A DNA stretch of 64,000 bases from Aggregatibacter aphrophilus ATCC 33389 (GTDB lineage: Bacteria > Pseudomonadota > Gammaproteobacteria > Enterobacterales > Pasteurellaceae). The number at the start of each line of letters is the position of its first letter. The first letter of the stretch is position 1. The translations under genes and the position numbers were made by a program. The notes under the pieces are model-generated. The model saw only the letters and a list, made by a program, of their open reading frames with translations, made no database searches and was not told the DNA's origin. Of the stretch, positions 40,442-49,731 are shown piece by piece. Location: contig NZ_LR134327.1 in NCBI RefSeq assembly GCF_900636915.1, positions 124,001-188,000 of the forward strand, read 5' to 3'.

Positions 40442-41149
40442 ATCGAAAATTGGCAACGGGGTTTCGTTCTACATCGCAAATCTTACAGCGAAACCAGCTT
40501 ATTAGTGGATTTATTCACAGAGGACTTTGGTCGCCTCAGCGTTTTGGCGAAAGGCGCACGGGCAAAGCGTTCCATGCTGAAAGGCGTGTTACAGCCCTTT
40601 ACCCCCTTATTACTACGTTGGAGCGGACGTGGCGATTTAAAAGTCCTGACCAAAGCAGAACCGGCTGCCATTGCATTACCTTTGCAACATGTGGCGTTAT
40701 ACAGTGGCTTTTATTTAAACGAGCTTATCTGTCGTGTACTGGAGCCTGAAACCGCCTATCCGCAATTATTTCAGCAATATTTGCATTGTTTAACCCGCTT
40801 AGCCGCCAATCAAGATGTGGAACCCGCATTACGCACCTTTGAATTTCAACTGTTGCGTACGCTAGGCTACGGCATTGATTTCACCCACTGCGCGGGTTCC
40901 GGTAAAGCGGTGGAAGCGGACATGACCTATCGTTACCGCGAAGAGAAAGGCTTTATCGCCTCATTAATTAGAGATAACTTAACTTTTTATGGTCGCGAGC
41001 TACTCGCCTTTGAGCAAACCCGCTTTGAGGAGCCAACAATCTTATTGGCGGCCAAGCGTTTTACACGCATTGCATTAAAACCTTATTTAGGCGATAAACC
41101 ACTAAAAAGCCGAGAATTATTTACACAATACAGTTTATATTCAAAATAA
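40442..41149 (+). CDS. recO: DNA repair protein RecO, probable non-standard start codon
   Basis: RecO loads RecA with RecR and anneals SSB-coated DNA. The conserved N-terminus [25 protein letters not shown] begins at 40451, but between the upstream stop (TAA at 40418-40420) and this segment there is no ATG, GTG or TTG. The only codons are CGC GGA ATA GAG GAT CGG CTC ATC GAA AAT TGG. GAGG at 40430-40433 sits 8 bases before ATC (40442), which would give a 235-residue protein of normal length. The first standard start, GTG at 40505, would delete the first OB-fold strands. Downstream [21 protein letters not shown] and the C-terminal helices are normal. ATC is the inferred start; a sequencing error is the alternative. 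Confidence 0.85.
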   Translation: MENWQRGFVLHRKSYSETSLLVDLFTEDFGRLSVLAKGARAKRSMLKGVLQPFTPLLLRWSGRGDLKVLTKAEPAAIALPLQHVALYSGFYLNELICRVLEPETAYPQLFQQYLHCLTRLAANQDVEPALRTFEFQLLRTLGYGIDFTHCAGSGKAVEADMTYRYREEKGFIASLIRDNLTFYGRELLAFEQTRFEEPTILLAAKRFTRIALKPYLGDKPLKSRELFTQYSLYSK

Positions 41150-41150
41150 C

Positions 41151-42467
41151 ATGGCATTACTTTACACCCAAGGCAAACCTAAAAAAGTCACGCAACCATT
41201 TACCGCCGATATTCTAGAATTAGACTATCAAGGCCTTGGCGTAGCAAAAATTAACGGCAAAACCTGGTTTATTGAAAATGCCTTGCCGCAAGAAAAGGTG
41301 GATGTCCGTGTGCTTGAGGAAAAACGCCAATACGGCTTAGGTACAGCGACACGAATTCTGCATCCAAGCCCGTTACGCCAACAACCACAATGTCATTATT
41401 TTAGCCAATGCGGCGGCTGTCAAAATCAACATATTCCTATCGAGCTACAACGTTCCGCCAAACAAAAGGCCTTGATGCAACGGCTGAGTCGTTTACAAAG
41501 TACACCTATTCAGTTTATGCCGTTACTACAAGGCGATGAATGGGGTTATCGGCGTCGTGTGCGTTTAAGCATCGGATTTGACGGCAAGACCCGCAAGTTA
41601 CAAATCGGTTTGCGCCGTAAAAATTCTCAGCAAATCATTCCGATTGAGCGCTGTTTGGTGTTGGCACAACCGTTAAATAATTTACTGCCCAAATTGACCG
41701 CACTTTTTGCTCAGTGGTCGATGCCACAGCAGCTGGGGCATATTGAACTGGTCTCGGCGGACAACGGCGTTGCCATGTTGTTACGCCATATAAAAAACAT
41801 TGCCAAAAACGACCGCACTTTATTGCTGAATTTCGCCGAACAACATCAGCTCATGCTTTTTGTGCAGGAACATGATGTCATCGAGCATTGGCGGGGCACG
41901 CGACCTTATTACGGCTTGGATGATGGTTCGCAACTGCAATTTGATATTCGGGATTTCATTCAAATCAACGCCGATCTGAACCGTCAAATGATCACCACAG
42001 CATTGGATTGGTTGTCACTGAATGAACAAGATCATGTGTTGGATTTATTCTGTGGCATGGGCAATTTTACTCTGTCGCTGAGTCGCAAAGTGAAAAGTGC
42101 GGTGGGAATCGAGGGCGTTTCCGCCATGGTGGAAAAAGCACGCGCTAACGCCGAACGAAACCGCTGTGCCAATGTCCAATTTTATCAGGCGGATTTGGAT
42201 CAACCGTTTATCAGTCAACCGTGGGCACAGCAACCGTTCAATAAAATTTTGCTCGACCCACCACGCACGGGCGCCGCATTTGCGCTGCAAGCGCTATGTC
42301 AATTAGCAGCAGAAAAAATACTTTATGTTTCATGCAATCCTGCCACCTTAGTGCGAGATACGGAAATCTTGCTCAATGCAGGTTATCAGTTGGACAAAGT
42401 CGCCATGATCGATATGTTTCCACATACCGGGCATCTAGAGTCGATAAGTTTATATCAGAAAAAATAA
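41151..42467 (+). CDS. rlmD: 23S rRNA (uracil-1939-C5)-methyltransferase RlmD
   Basis: Methylates U1939 of 23S rRNA using SAM. 438 residues: N-terminal TRAM domain (LELDYQGLGVAKINGKTWFIENALP), a 4Fe-4S cluster with CHYFSQCGGCQNQH plus a later cysteine in IERCLVL, SAM motif VLDLFCGMGNFTLSLS, and the catalytic pair ILLDPPRTGA and YVSCNPATLVRD (nucleophile Cys). The ATG is one base after the recO stop. Part of the recO-rlmD-relA-dgkA run. Confidence 0.97.
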   Translation: MALLYTQGKPKKVTQPFTADILELDYQGLGVAKINGKTWFIENALPQEKVDVRVLEEKRQYGLGTATRILHPSPLRQQPQCHYFSQCGGCQNQHIPIELQRSAKQKALMQRLSRLQSTPIQFMPLLQGDEWGYRRRVRLSIGFDGKTRKLQIGLRRKNSQQIIPIERCLVLAQPLNNLLPKLTALFAQWSMPQQLGHIELVSADNGVAMLLRHIKNIAKNDRTLLLNFAEQHQLMLFVQEHDVIEHWRGTRPYYGLDDGSQLQFDIRDFIQINADLNRQMITTALDWLSLNEQDHVLDLFCGMGNFTLSLSRKVKSAVGIEGVSAMVEKARANAERNRCANVQFYQADLDQPFISQPWAQQPFNKILLDPPRTGAAFALQALCQLAAEKILYVSCNPATLVRDTEILLNAGYQLDKVAMIDMFPHTGHLESISLYQKK

Positions 42468-42476
42468 GGATTCGTT

Positions 42477-44705
42477 ATGGTCGCTGTGAGAGGGTCTCAT
42501 TTATTAAATCCTAAGGATTTTGAGATTGAAAAATGGTGCGCTAACTTGAATGTCGCGGAGAATGTCAAAGCCAACTTGATTGCAGCTTGGCGTTATTCGC
42601 AACAGAAAATTGCATTGCGCACCGAACATCAGCAGGAAGAAGCCCACTTGCTTACTTTCGGCGTAGAAATGGTGGAAATTCTCAACAGCTTGAACATGGA
42701 TGCTGGCAGCTTATTCACCGCTATGCTCTTCCCTATCGTACGCGACCAACTAGTAGATTTAGCCCAGATCGAAGAAGATTTTGGCGCCAATATCAGTAAG
42801 CTGGTGCGCGGAGTCATTGAAATGGATAACATCCGCCAGCTTAATATCACGCACTCTGCCAGTAACTTACAAGTGGATAACGTGCGTCGAATGTTGCTCG
42901 CTATGGTAGATGATTTCCGTTGTGTGATTATCAAATTGGCGGAACGTATTGCCTTCTTGCGTGATGCAGAAAAAAATTACACGGAAGAAGAACGCGTTCT
43001 CGCCGCCAAAGAATGTGCCAATATTTACGCCCCGCTTGCCAACCGTTTAGGCATCGGACAGCTCAAATGGGAACTGGAAGATTACTGTTTCCGTTATCTA
43101 CACCCTGAACAATATCGCGCTATCGCCAAGTTATTAAAAGAACGTCGTCTTGACCGCGAACAATATATCGCCGATTTTGTCTCCGAACTTTCCGGTTATT
43201 TACAAGAAAACATCCAACAGGTAGAAGTGTACGGTCGCCCGAAACATATTTATAGCATTTGGCGAAAAATGCAGAAAAAGAATTTGGAATTCAGTGGCTT
43301 ATATGATGTTCGTGCAGTACGTATTATCGTACAAAAATTACAAGACTGTTACACCGCACTGGGCATTGTGCACACCCATTTCAAACATCTGCCAAAAGAA
43401 TTCGACGATTACGTCGCCAACCCGAAACCGAACGGCTACCAATCCATTCACACCGTTGTGCTTGGCAAAGGCGGCAAACCGATTGAAGTACAAATTCGCA
43501 CCCAACAAATGCACGATGACGCCGAACTTGGCGTAGCGGCACATTGGAAATACAAAGAAGGTGCCACTGCCGGCCGCTCCGGTTACGAAGAAAAAATCGC
43601 GTGGTTACGCAAACTGTTGGCGTGGCAAGACGATATTACCGACTCTGGCGAAGTCATGGCGGAATTACGTAGCCAAGTGTTCGACGATCGCGTGTATGTC
43701 TTTACGCCAAAAGGCGAAGTGGTAGATTTGCCGACAGGCTCCACGCCTTTGGATTTCGCCTATGCCATTCACAGTGAAATCGGACACCGCTGCATCGGCG
43801 CAAAAGTAGGCGGGCGCATTGTGCCGTTCACTTATCAGTTGCAAATGGGCGATCAGGTGGACATCATCACTCAGAAAAACCCAAACCCAAGCCGCGACTG
43901 GCTAAATCCAAACCTCGGTTTTACCCACACAGCAAAAGCCCGTGCCAAAATTCATGCCTGGTTCAAAAAACAGGATCGCGATAAAAACATTCCGGCCGGT
44001 AAAGAATTGTTAGAAAGCGAACTCAACCGCTTAGGCATCAGCTTAAAACAAGTGGAACAACAGGCATTACCACGTTATAACCTAAAAAATCTGGACGATT
44101 TATATGCAGGCATCGGTGGTGGTGATATTCGTATCGGACCCTTGCTTAATTTCCTACAAAGCAAATTCATCAAAATCTCCGCGCAGGAAGTGGATGAGGA
44201 AATTTTACGCCACGTCAGCACCAAAAGTGCTGCTAACGCCCAACAAAAAACCGAACGCAAAGACTGCGTTATCGTAGAAGGCGTAGGCAACCTTATGCAC
44301 CACATTGCACGCTGCTGCCAACCGATTCCGGGCGATAGCATCGTGGGCTACATCACGATGGGACGCGGCATTTCCATTCACCGTTGTGATTGCGAGCAAT
44401 TCCTCGAGTTGCAAACCGTCCACCCGGAACGCGTGGTGGAATCCCGCTGGGGCGATAACTATTCCAGCGGTTTTCATCTTAACATTCGCATTGTCGCATC
44501 GGATCGCAACGGATTATTACGCGACATCACCACTGTACTGGCAAATGATAAAATCAGCGTACTCGGCGTTTCCACACGTACCGACACCAAGCGTCAATTA
44601 GCCAATATTGATATGCAAATTGAGCTTAACAATGTAGAAATTTTAAGTAAAATCCTCTCCCGTTTGGAAAAACTGGATGACGTGATTGAAGCCAAACGCC
44701 TTTAA
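42477..44705 (+). CDS. relA: GTP pyrophosphokinase RelA
   Basis: RelA makes (p)ppGpp on ribosomes with uncharged tRNA. 742 residues: an inactive pseudo-hydrolase domain in which the HD pair is replaced (FTAMLFPIVRD near residue 80), the synthetase with YDVRAVRIIV and PKPNGYQSIHTVVLG, TGS domain (YVFTPKGEVVDLPTGSTPLDFAY), zinc-finger domain with CCQPIPGD and HRCDC, and C-terminal ACT. Loss of the HD motif marks it as RelA and not SpoT. AAGGATT precedes the ATG, 10 bp after rlmD. Confidence 0.97.
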   Translation: MVAVRGSHLLNPKDFEIEKWCANLNVAENVKANLIAAWRYSQQKIALRTEHQQEEAHLLTFGVEMVEILNSLNMDAGSLFTAMLFPIVRDQLVDLAQIEEDFGANISKLVRGVIEMDNIRQLNITHSASNLQVDNVRRMLLAMVDDFRCVIIKLAERIAFLRDAEKNYTEEERVLAAKECANIYAPLANRLGIGQLKWELEDYCFRYLHPEQYRAIAKLLKERRLDREQYIADFVSELSGYLQENIQQVEVYGRPKHIYSIWRKMQKKNLEFSGLYDVRAVRIIVQKLQDCYTALGIVHTHFKHLPKEFDDYVANPKPNGYQSIHTVVLGKGGKPIEVQIRTQQMHDDAELGVAAHWKYKEGATAGRSGYEEKIAWLRKLLAWQDDITDSGEVMAELRSQVFDDRVYVFTPKGEVVDLPTGSTPLDFAYAIHSEIGHRCIGAKVGGRIVPFTYQLQMGDQVDIITQKNPNPSRDWLNPNLGFTHTAKARAKIHAWFKKQDRDKNIPAGKELLESELNRLGISLKQVEQQALPRYNLKNLDDLYAGIGGGDIRIGPLLNFLQSKFIKISAQEVDEEILRHVSTKSAANAQQKTERKDCVIVEGVGNLMHHIARCCQPIPGDSIVGYITMGRGISIHRCDCEQFLELQTVHPERVVESRWGDNYSSGFHLNIRIVASDRNGLLRDITTVLANDKISVLGVSTRTDTKRQLANIDMQIELNNVEILSKILSRLEKLDDVIEAKRL

Positions 44706-44733
44706 CCAATAAAACTATCATAAGGAAAACCTA

Positions 44734-45090
44734 ATGGATAAAACTACGGGCCTAACCCATTTAATCAAATCGACCCAATATTCCATGAAAGGCTTAAAAA
44801 GTGCGGTCAAATATGAAACCGCTTTTCGTCATGAGCTTTTCTGTTGCATTTTCATGATTCCACTTGCCCTATGGCTTGGCGACGATGCCATTGAAAAAGC
44901 ACTAATGATTGGTTCTGTCTTATTAGTGTTGGTTGTGGAATTGCTCAACAGCGCCATCGAAGCCGTCGTTGATCGCATTGGTACCGAACGCCACGAACTC
45001 TCCGGTCGTGCCAAAGATCAAGGTTCTGCCGCAGTATTTGTTGCCTTGGTTATCGTGGTGGTGACATGGGGATTCATGTTGTTTAATTAG
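44734..45090 (+). CDS. dgkA: Diacylglycerol kinase
   Basis: A 118-residue inner membrane enzyme that phosphorylates diacylglycerol left over from oligosaccharide synthesis. Three membrane helices; the catalytic signature EAFRHE is here TAFRHELF, with VVELLNSAIEAVVDRIG holding the catalytic Glu. AAGGAAAA precedes the ATG. It follows relA by 28 bp, the same order as in Haemophilus. An uptake signal is in the coding region (near 44799). Confidence 0.96.
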   Translation: MDKTTGLTHLIKSTQYSMKGLKSAVKYETAFRHELFCCIFMIPLALWLGDDAIEKALMIGSVLLVLVVELLNSAIEAVVDRIGTERHELSGRAKDQGSAAVFVALVIVVVTWGFMLFN

Positions 45091-45130
45091 AAACGTTATA
45101 AAAAAACAACCACATTTTTGCAATATTGAT

Positions 45131-45154
45131 GGCGCGCCTTTCCCAATGCGTGCC
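45131..45154. repeat. REP-like 24-nt palindrome (copy 1)
   Basis: GGCGCGCCTT-TCCC-AATGCGTGCC. It has the 10-4-10 layout and conserved ends GGCGC...GTGCC shared with four other sites in the window. It lies in the dgkA-HAD intergenic gap. Confidence 0.6.
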
Positions 45155-45202
45155 TTGTTCTATATTGGGCTATACAGCCTAAGCACTCAAAAGGAGACAA
45201 AT

Positions 45203-45826
45203 ATGAACGATACACAACACATCGACACTATCGTCTTTGACTTAGGCGGCGTACTAATAGATTGGAACCCACGCCATTTATACCGCAAAATTTTCAACGA
45301 CGAAGTGGAAATGGAACGATTTTTAACGGAGGTATGCAATAGCGAATGGAACGAACAACAAGATGCAGGGCGACCTTGGACGGAAGGCGTTGCCGAGGCC
45401 ATCAAACAACATCCACACTATGAAGCGGAAATTCGTGCCTATCATGAACGCTGGCCGGAAACCCTAAATGGCGCTATCGACGACACCGTCTCCCTGTTGG
45501 AAGCACTCAAGCGTAGCGGCATTCGCCTACTGGCACTGACTAACTGGTCTAACGAAACCTTCCATTTCGCCGAAGAACAATTTCCTTTCTTAACCCAATT
45601 TGAAGGTATTTTAGTGTCAGGTTATGAACGCCTAGCCAAACCTGATCCGCGTATTTTCAACCTACTTATCGAACGCTATCACCTCACACCTCAGCGCACC
45701 ATATTCATTGACGACAGCCTGCACAATGTAGAAGGTGCCCGTAACGTCGGCTTACACGCCTTACAATTCACCGACGCGCAAAAGCTGAAACAGGATTTAA
45801 TAGCGTTGGGCGTAAAATTCGACTAA
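45203..45826 (+). CDS. HAD-superfamily phosphatase (YihX-like)
   Basis: 207 residues with all four HAD motifs: FDLGGVLIDWN (nucleophile Asp near residue 13), LTNWSNETF (motif II), KPDPRIF with the motif III Lys, and FIDDSLHNVEGA (motif IV). The alpha-helical cap (residues about 20-90) places it with YihX-type glucose-1-phosphate or related sugar phosphatases; the true substrate is uncertain. The ATG at 45203 with AAGGAG is chosen over the open frame at 45146, which lies in the repeat element. Confidence 0.88.
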   Translation: MNDTQHIDTIVFDLGGVLIDWNPRHLYRKIFNDEVEMERFLTEVCNSEWNEQQDAGRPWTEGVAEAIKQHPHYEAEIRAYHERWPETLNGAIDDTVSLLEALKRSGIRLLALTNWSNETFHFAEEQFPFLTQFEGILVSGYERLAKPDPRIFNLLIERYHLTPQRTIFIDDSLHNVEGARNVGLHALQFTDAQKLKQDLIALGVKFD

Positions 45827-45879
45827 AAACACGTTAAAAAACGACCGCACTTTACAAGACACGAAACAAGAAGCTTGAT

Positions 45880-46539
45880 ATGTCAAAGGTACAACAGGTT
45901 TTAACATTACTACAAAATGAGGCAAATCCCGACAAGGCTGTAGAAATGGCAGTCTATATGAAAAACCAGTTTGATTTTCTTGGTATTCCCACGCCGTTGC
46001 GCCGTAAACTTTGCAAGCCGTTATTTAAAGAGATGAAGCCAAAGACACTCGATTGGGACTTTGTAGAATCCTGTTGGGAAAGTCCGTATCGTGAAATGCA
46101 ATATGTTGCGACAGATTACTTAAATGCGTTGGTTGAGCAACTTACACCGCAGGATTTATCTCGAATTGAGCTATTAATCACCCGTAAATCCTGGTGGGAC
46201 ACCATTGATGCGTTAGACAAAGTTATCGGTGGTATCTTTTTAAGCTTTCCTGAAATTCGACCGCAGTTGATTCATTGGAGCCAACACGACAACATCTGGT
46301 TGCGGCGAGTCGCTATTGATTGTCAATTATCACTGAAGCAACAAACAGATAAGGCATTACTTAGCGAAGTCATCCAAAATAATTTTGGTCAGTCAGAATT
46401 TTTCATTAACAAAGCTATCGGTTGGGCATTGCGCGAATATGGCAAAACCCATCCGGATTGGGTGAAAAATTTTGTGCAACAACACAGGGAAAAGATGGCA
46501 CCACTGAGCGTACGGGAAGCATTGAAACGATTAAAATGA
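45880..46539 (+). CDS. DNA alkylation repair protein (AlkD family)
   Basis: A 219-residue HEAT-like helical-repeat protein. The AlkD/DUF type pattern is visible: LGIPTPLRRKLCKPLFKEM, CWESPYREMQYVATDYLN, ITRKSWWDTIDALDKVIGG (the WWDxxD catalytic region), WLRRVAIDCQL and the C-terminal NKAIGWALREYGKTHPDWVKNFV. AlkD excises bulky alkylated purines without base flipping. Monocistronic; preceded by an uptake signal, followed by a paired-signal terminator. Confidence 0.9.
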   Translation: MSKVQQVLTLLQNEANPDKAVEMAVYMKNQFDFLGIPTPLRRKLCKPLFKEMKPKTLDWDFVESCWESPYREMQYVATDYLNALVEQLTPQDLSRIELLITRKSWWDTIDALDKVIGGIFLSFPEIRPQLIHWSQHDNIWLRRVAIDCQLSLKQQTDKALLSEVIQNNFGQSEFFINKAIGWALREYGKTHPDWVKNFVQQHREKMAPLSVREALKRLK

Positions 46540-46545
46540 ATAAAC

Positions 46546-46580
46546 AAAAGACCGCACTTTACAAAAAGTGCGGTCTTTTT
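46546..46580. terminator. Inverted uptake-signal terminator between AlkD and ftsX
   Basis: AAAAGACCGCACTTT pairs with AAAGTGCGGTCTTTT, 4-nt loop, then T run. It serves both convergent genes. Confidence 0.92.
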
Positions 46581-46598
46581 CGCTTGTATTTTTAGCAT

Positions 46599-47534
46599 CT
46601 AACCTTTCTTGTCCAACAACCGAATATATCGCGTTGCCGATAGCCATGCCCCGATGTAGCCCATGATGGTGCAGACAATCAACAAGAAAAGGAATTCTAC
46701 GAAACCGAGACCATTTAGGTTAAAACTCACTGTGAAGATGTCAGTCACATATTTTACGGCACCGGTGAAATAACCGATAACGAGACTGCTGAAAATCGTC
46801 GCCAAGATTCCTCCCAACAGGGCGTAAATCATGCCGGTATAAAGAAACGGACGGAGGATAAATTGATCGGTAGCGCCGAGCAGTTTCATCACTTCAATAT
46901 TGGCCTGATTGCTGTAAACATCAGAGCGAATGCTGTTGCCAATGACCAAAAACACCGCTAACGCCATAAGAATAGTACAGAAAATCGCAACGTGCGCGAC
47001 CAACCAAGTCAGTGCGGTCAATTTTTCTAACCAATCATTATCCAAACGCACTTCCTGCACGCCTTTGATTTTATCCAATGTAGCACGCAACTCATTGCGT
47101 TTTTGCGATTCGTTAAAGGCTTTAGTCGGTTTAATCATCACCACAGCCGGAAGCGGATTATCATCCAACATGTTCAGTTCTTCATTAAAACCCGACCATT
47201 GACGGAATTCATTTAAACTTTCTTGACGGGAAATGTAATTTAACGATTCCACGCCTTCTTGCTGACGAATTTTTTCCACCACCAAGTTAGCATCTTCTTC
47301 GGAAAGGTTTTTATGCAAATACACAGTCAGTTCGCTTTCCGGATAAAATTGCGTGGTAGCATGATGAATATTTTTCCACAAGAGATAGCTCACGGTAGGA
47401 ATCGTTAGCGATACAGCGATTACCAACACTGTGATGAGCGTGGCAAATTTGCGTTGATATAAATCGGCAAACACCGCGCGTAAGGAATACAGGGTTTGGG
47501 CGCCAAAAGGCAAACTAAAACGACGAAAACTCAT
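46599..47534 (-). CDS. ftsX: Cell division ABC permease FtsX
   Basis: FtsX, with FtsE, links cytoplasmic ATP hydrolysis to peptidoglycan hydrolases at the septum. 311 residues: an N-terminal helix (FATLITVLVIAVSLTIPTVSYLL), a large periplasmic loop, then three membrane helices (AIFCTILMALAVFLVIGNSIRSDVYSN). The motif NQANIEVMKLLGATDQFILRPF is typical. Start at 47534 behind AGGAGGT; 9 bp after ftsE. Confidence 0.97.
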   Translation of the reverse strand: MSFRRFSLPFGAQTLYSLRAVFADLYQRKFATLITVLVIAVSLTIPTVSYLLWKNIHHATTQFYPESELTVYLHKNLSEEDANLVVEKIRQQEGVESLNYISRQESLNEFRQWSGFNEELNMLDDNPLPAVVMIKPTKAFNESQKRNELRATLDKIKGVQEVRLDNDWLEKLTALTWLVAHVAIFCTILMALAVFLVIGNSIRSDVYSNQANIEVMKLLGATDQFILRPFLYTGMIYALLGGILATIFSSLVIGYFTGAVKYVTDIFTVSFNLNGLGFVEFLFLLIVCTIMGYIGAWLSATRYIRLLDKKG

Positions 47535-47542
47535 GTTACCTC

Positions 47543-48193
47543 CTAACACAAATAACCTTGCTCAAGCACAAGGCAAGGCTTAGGTTTTTGTTGAATAATA
47601 CCGATGTCATGGGTGGCAATCAGCACCGTCATGCCTAAGCGGTTAAATTCTTCAAATAGATTAAAAATTTCCAAGGAAAGCGCGCTATCCAAATTGCCTG
47701 TCGGCTCATCGGCTAATAATAATTGCGGCTTATGTACGATAGCGCGGGCAATATCTACCCGTTGTTGCTCACCACCCGACAAATGCGCCGGCGCGTGATT
47801 TGCGCGGTCACGCAGACCAACGCGATCCAATGCCGCTAATGCACGACTTTGTGCATCTTTTGGTGCCTGTCCGGCAATAATTAATGGCAACGCCACGTTA
47901 TCCACCACGGAGCGATCGGACAACAACCGATAATCTTGATGAACCATACCGATTTGGCGACGCAAAAACGGCACTTCATGGCGTGATAAGCGGGTGATTT
48001 CATGCCCGTTAAACCAAATATGCCCGCCGTTGGCGCGCTCCATACCCATAATTAATTTCAGCAAGGTACTCTTCCCTGCGCCGGAATGCCCCACAAGGTA
48101 GGTCATACTGCCTACCGGTAAATGAAAGCTCAATCCTTGTAAGGCAGGCTTTCCACCTAAATATGCCTTACTGACATTTGCAAATCGAATCAT
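47543..48193 (-). CDS. ftsE: Cell division ATPase FtsE
   Basis: 216-residue ATPase partner of FtsX. Walker A VGHSGAGKSTLLKLIMG, Q-loop VHQDYRLL, signature HLSGGEQQRVDIARAI, Walker B LLLADEPTGNLD and His-loop IATHD. The starting MIRFANVSKAYLGGKPALQGL is typical. Middle gene of ftsY-ftsE-ftsX; the gap to ftsY is 38 bp. Confidence 0.98.
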   Translation of the reverse strand: MIRFANVSKAYLGGKPALQGLSFHLPVGSMTYLVGHSGAGKSTLLKLIMGMERANGGHIWFNGHEITRLSRHEVPFLRRQIGMVHQDYRLLSDRSVVDNVALPLIIAGQAPKDAQSRALAALDRVGLRDRANHAPAHLSGGEQQRVDIARAIVHKPQLLLADEPTGNLDSALSLEIFNLFEEFNRLGMTVLIATHDIGIIQQKPKPCLVLEQGYLC

Positions 48194-48231
48194 ATTTAAT
48201 CTCTAAAAACATTTTAATTTTTAACCGCACT

Positions 48232-49656
48232 TTATTCTTCTTCATGAGCAAACAAAGCTTCGATAAATTCTTCTGCGTTGAATTCGCGTAAATCTTCAAT
48301 TTTTTCGCCTACGCCGATGTAGCGGATCGGCAAATTAAACTGGTCGGCAATGGCGAAAATCACACCACCTTTGGCGGTGCCATCCAATTTGGTTAGGCTA
48401 ATGCCGGTGAGCCCAACGGCTTCATTAAATAACTTGGCTTGGCTAATGGCATTTTGACCGGTGCCCGCGTCTAAAGTGAGCATAATTTCATGCGGTGCGC
48501 TTTCATCATATTTTTTCATCACGCGTACGATTTTTTTCAGTTCATCCATCAAGTTATTTTTATTTTGCAGACGACCTGCGGTGTCGGCGATGAGGATGTC
48601 GATATTGCGAGCCGCTGCCGATTGCATGGCATCAAAAATCACCGACGCGGAATCGGAGCCACTACTTTGAGCCACCACCGGAATATGATTGCGTTCGCCC
48701 CAGACCTGCAACTGCTCCACTGCCGCCGCACGGAAGGTATCGCCTGCCGCCAACATGACAGATTTGCCCTCCATTTGGAATTTACGCGCCAGCTTGCCAA
48801 TGGTGGTGGTTTTACCCACGCCGTTCACGCCTACCATTAAAATCACATAAGGCTTTTTGCTGCTATCGATGCTCAACGGTTGCGCCACCGGTTTTAGGAT
48901 CTGACCCATTTCCAGTTTTAATTGTTGATATAAAGCATCCGCATTTTGTAATTGTTGACGGGTGGCATGTTGGGTTAAGTTATTGATAATTTTGGTGGTC
49001 GTCGGCATGCCAATGTCGGCAATCAGTAATTGTTCTTCCAATTCTTCGAATAATTCATCGTCGATTTTTTTGCCGAGGAAAAAGCTGCGGAAGCCTGCAC
49101 CGATATTTTGTTTGGTTTTCACCAAGCCTTTGAGCAATCGACTGAAAAAGCCGCCTTCGCTTGGTTTTTCCTGTGTTTCTACCATATCGGCAACAGCGCT
49201 TTCTTCGTGCTCTTCCGCTTCCGCGACAGATTCATCTTCAATGTCCACCGCATTTTCGACTTGTACTTCTGCTTCGCTCTCAGAAAGTGCGGTTGAATTT
49301 TCTAGCGTTTCTTCAATAGATTGAGTTGACTCATCTGATGGCGCAAGCTCAGAAGATAGCGCAAGCGTCCACGCTTGTGCCGCCGGGTTTTCCTCTTGAG
49401 AGGTCTCAACTTGAACGTCATGGCTTTCAGGCACAAGCGTGGACGCTTGCGCCGTTGATGTATCTTCCGTTAATGTATTTTCGGTCTCAGCTTCATCTGA
49501 AAGTGCGGTCGTTTTTTCTGCTGTTTCTTGCACTTCAGATTCATTAGGGAGCTGTTCTGTTGATTCCGGTTCTTTCGTTTCCGTTGATTCTTCCTGTTTA
49601 TTTTTGCCTAATCCGAACCAAGACCAAAATCCGCCTTTTTTCTTTTCATCCGACAT
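48232..49656 (-). CDS. ftsY: Signal recognition particle receptor FtsY, with REP-like repeats in its acidic domain
   Basis: The 474-residue SRP receptor: an acidic, Glu/Ser/Thr-rich A domain (residues about 20-190), then the NG GTPase domain with GVNGVGKTTTIGKLA (G1), DTFRAAAVEQL, LIADTAGRLQNK (G3) and LTKLDGTAKGG (G4), ending in GVGEKIEDLREF. It targets ribosomes to the SecYEG translocon. Chosen start MSDEKKKGGFWSWFG at 49656; the open frame continues to 49755 but crosses rsmD. Two inverted REP-like elements encode residues about 68-100 (peptides AQASTLVP and AQAWTLAL), an in-frame insertion in the tolerant acidic domain. Confidence 0.96.
   Translation of the reverse strand: MSDEKKKGGFWSWFGLGKNKQEESTETKEPESTEQLPNESEVQETAEKTTALSDEAETENTLTEDTSTAQASTLVPESHDVQVETSQEENPAAQAWTLALSSELAPSDESTQSIEETLENSTALSESEAEVQVENAVDIEDESVAEAEEHEESAVADMVETQEKPSEGGFFSRLLKGLVKTKQNIGAGFRSFFLGKKIDDELFEELEEQLLIADIGMPTTTKIINNLTQHATRQQLQNADALYQQLKLEMGQILKPVAQPLSIDSSKKPYVILMVGVNGVGKTTTIGKLARKFQMEGKSVMLAAGDTFRAAAVEQLQVWGERNHIPVVAQSSGSDSASVIFDAMQSAAARNIDILIADTAGRLQNKNNLMDELKKIVRVMKKYDESAPHEIMLTLDAGTGQNAISQAKLFNEAVGLTGISLTKLDGTAKGGVIFAIADQFNLPIRYIGVGEKIEDLREFNAEEFIEALFAHEEE
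49358..49381. repeat. REP-like 24-nt palindrome (copy 2) inside ftsY
   Basis: AGCGCAAGCG-TCCA-CGCTTGTGCC; the same sequence appears reverse-complemented at 49430-49453. A partial copy GGCGCAAGC lies at 49340. Confidence 0.75.
49430..49453. repeat. REP-like 24-nt palindrome (copy 3) inside ftsY
   Basis: Reverse complement of copy 2, with full GGCGC...GTGCC ends, 48 bp away. The two form a head-to-head pair within coding sequence. Confidence 0.75.
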
Positions 49657-49731
49657 AAATTGCCCACTCTTATTTAAACTTGATAAAATGCCGCCCATTC
49701 TAGCAAAAAAACGCATAATTTTCCGATTTAT

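Noticed and set aside
40450..40749. Alternative 99-codon frame at the recO start
   Set aside because: It is out of frame with the conserved RecO sequence and has no recognisable features.
49326..49547. Plus-strand frame carrying AQASTLVPP and AQAWTLAP
   Set aside because: It is antisense to ftsY and exists because the REP-like palindromes read similarly on both strands.
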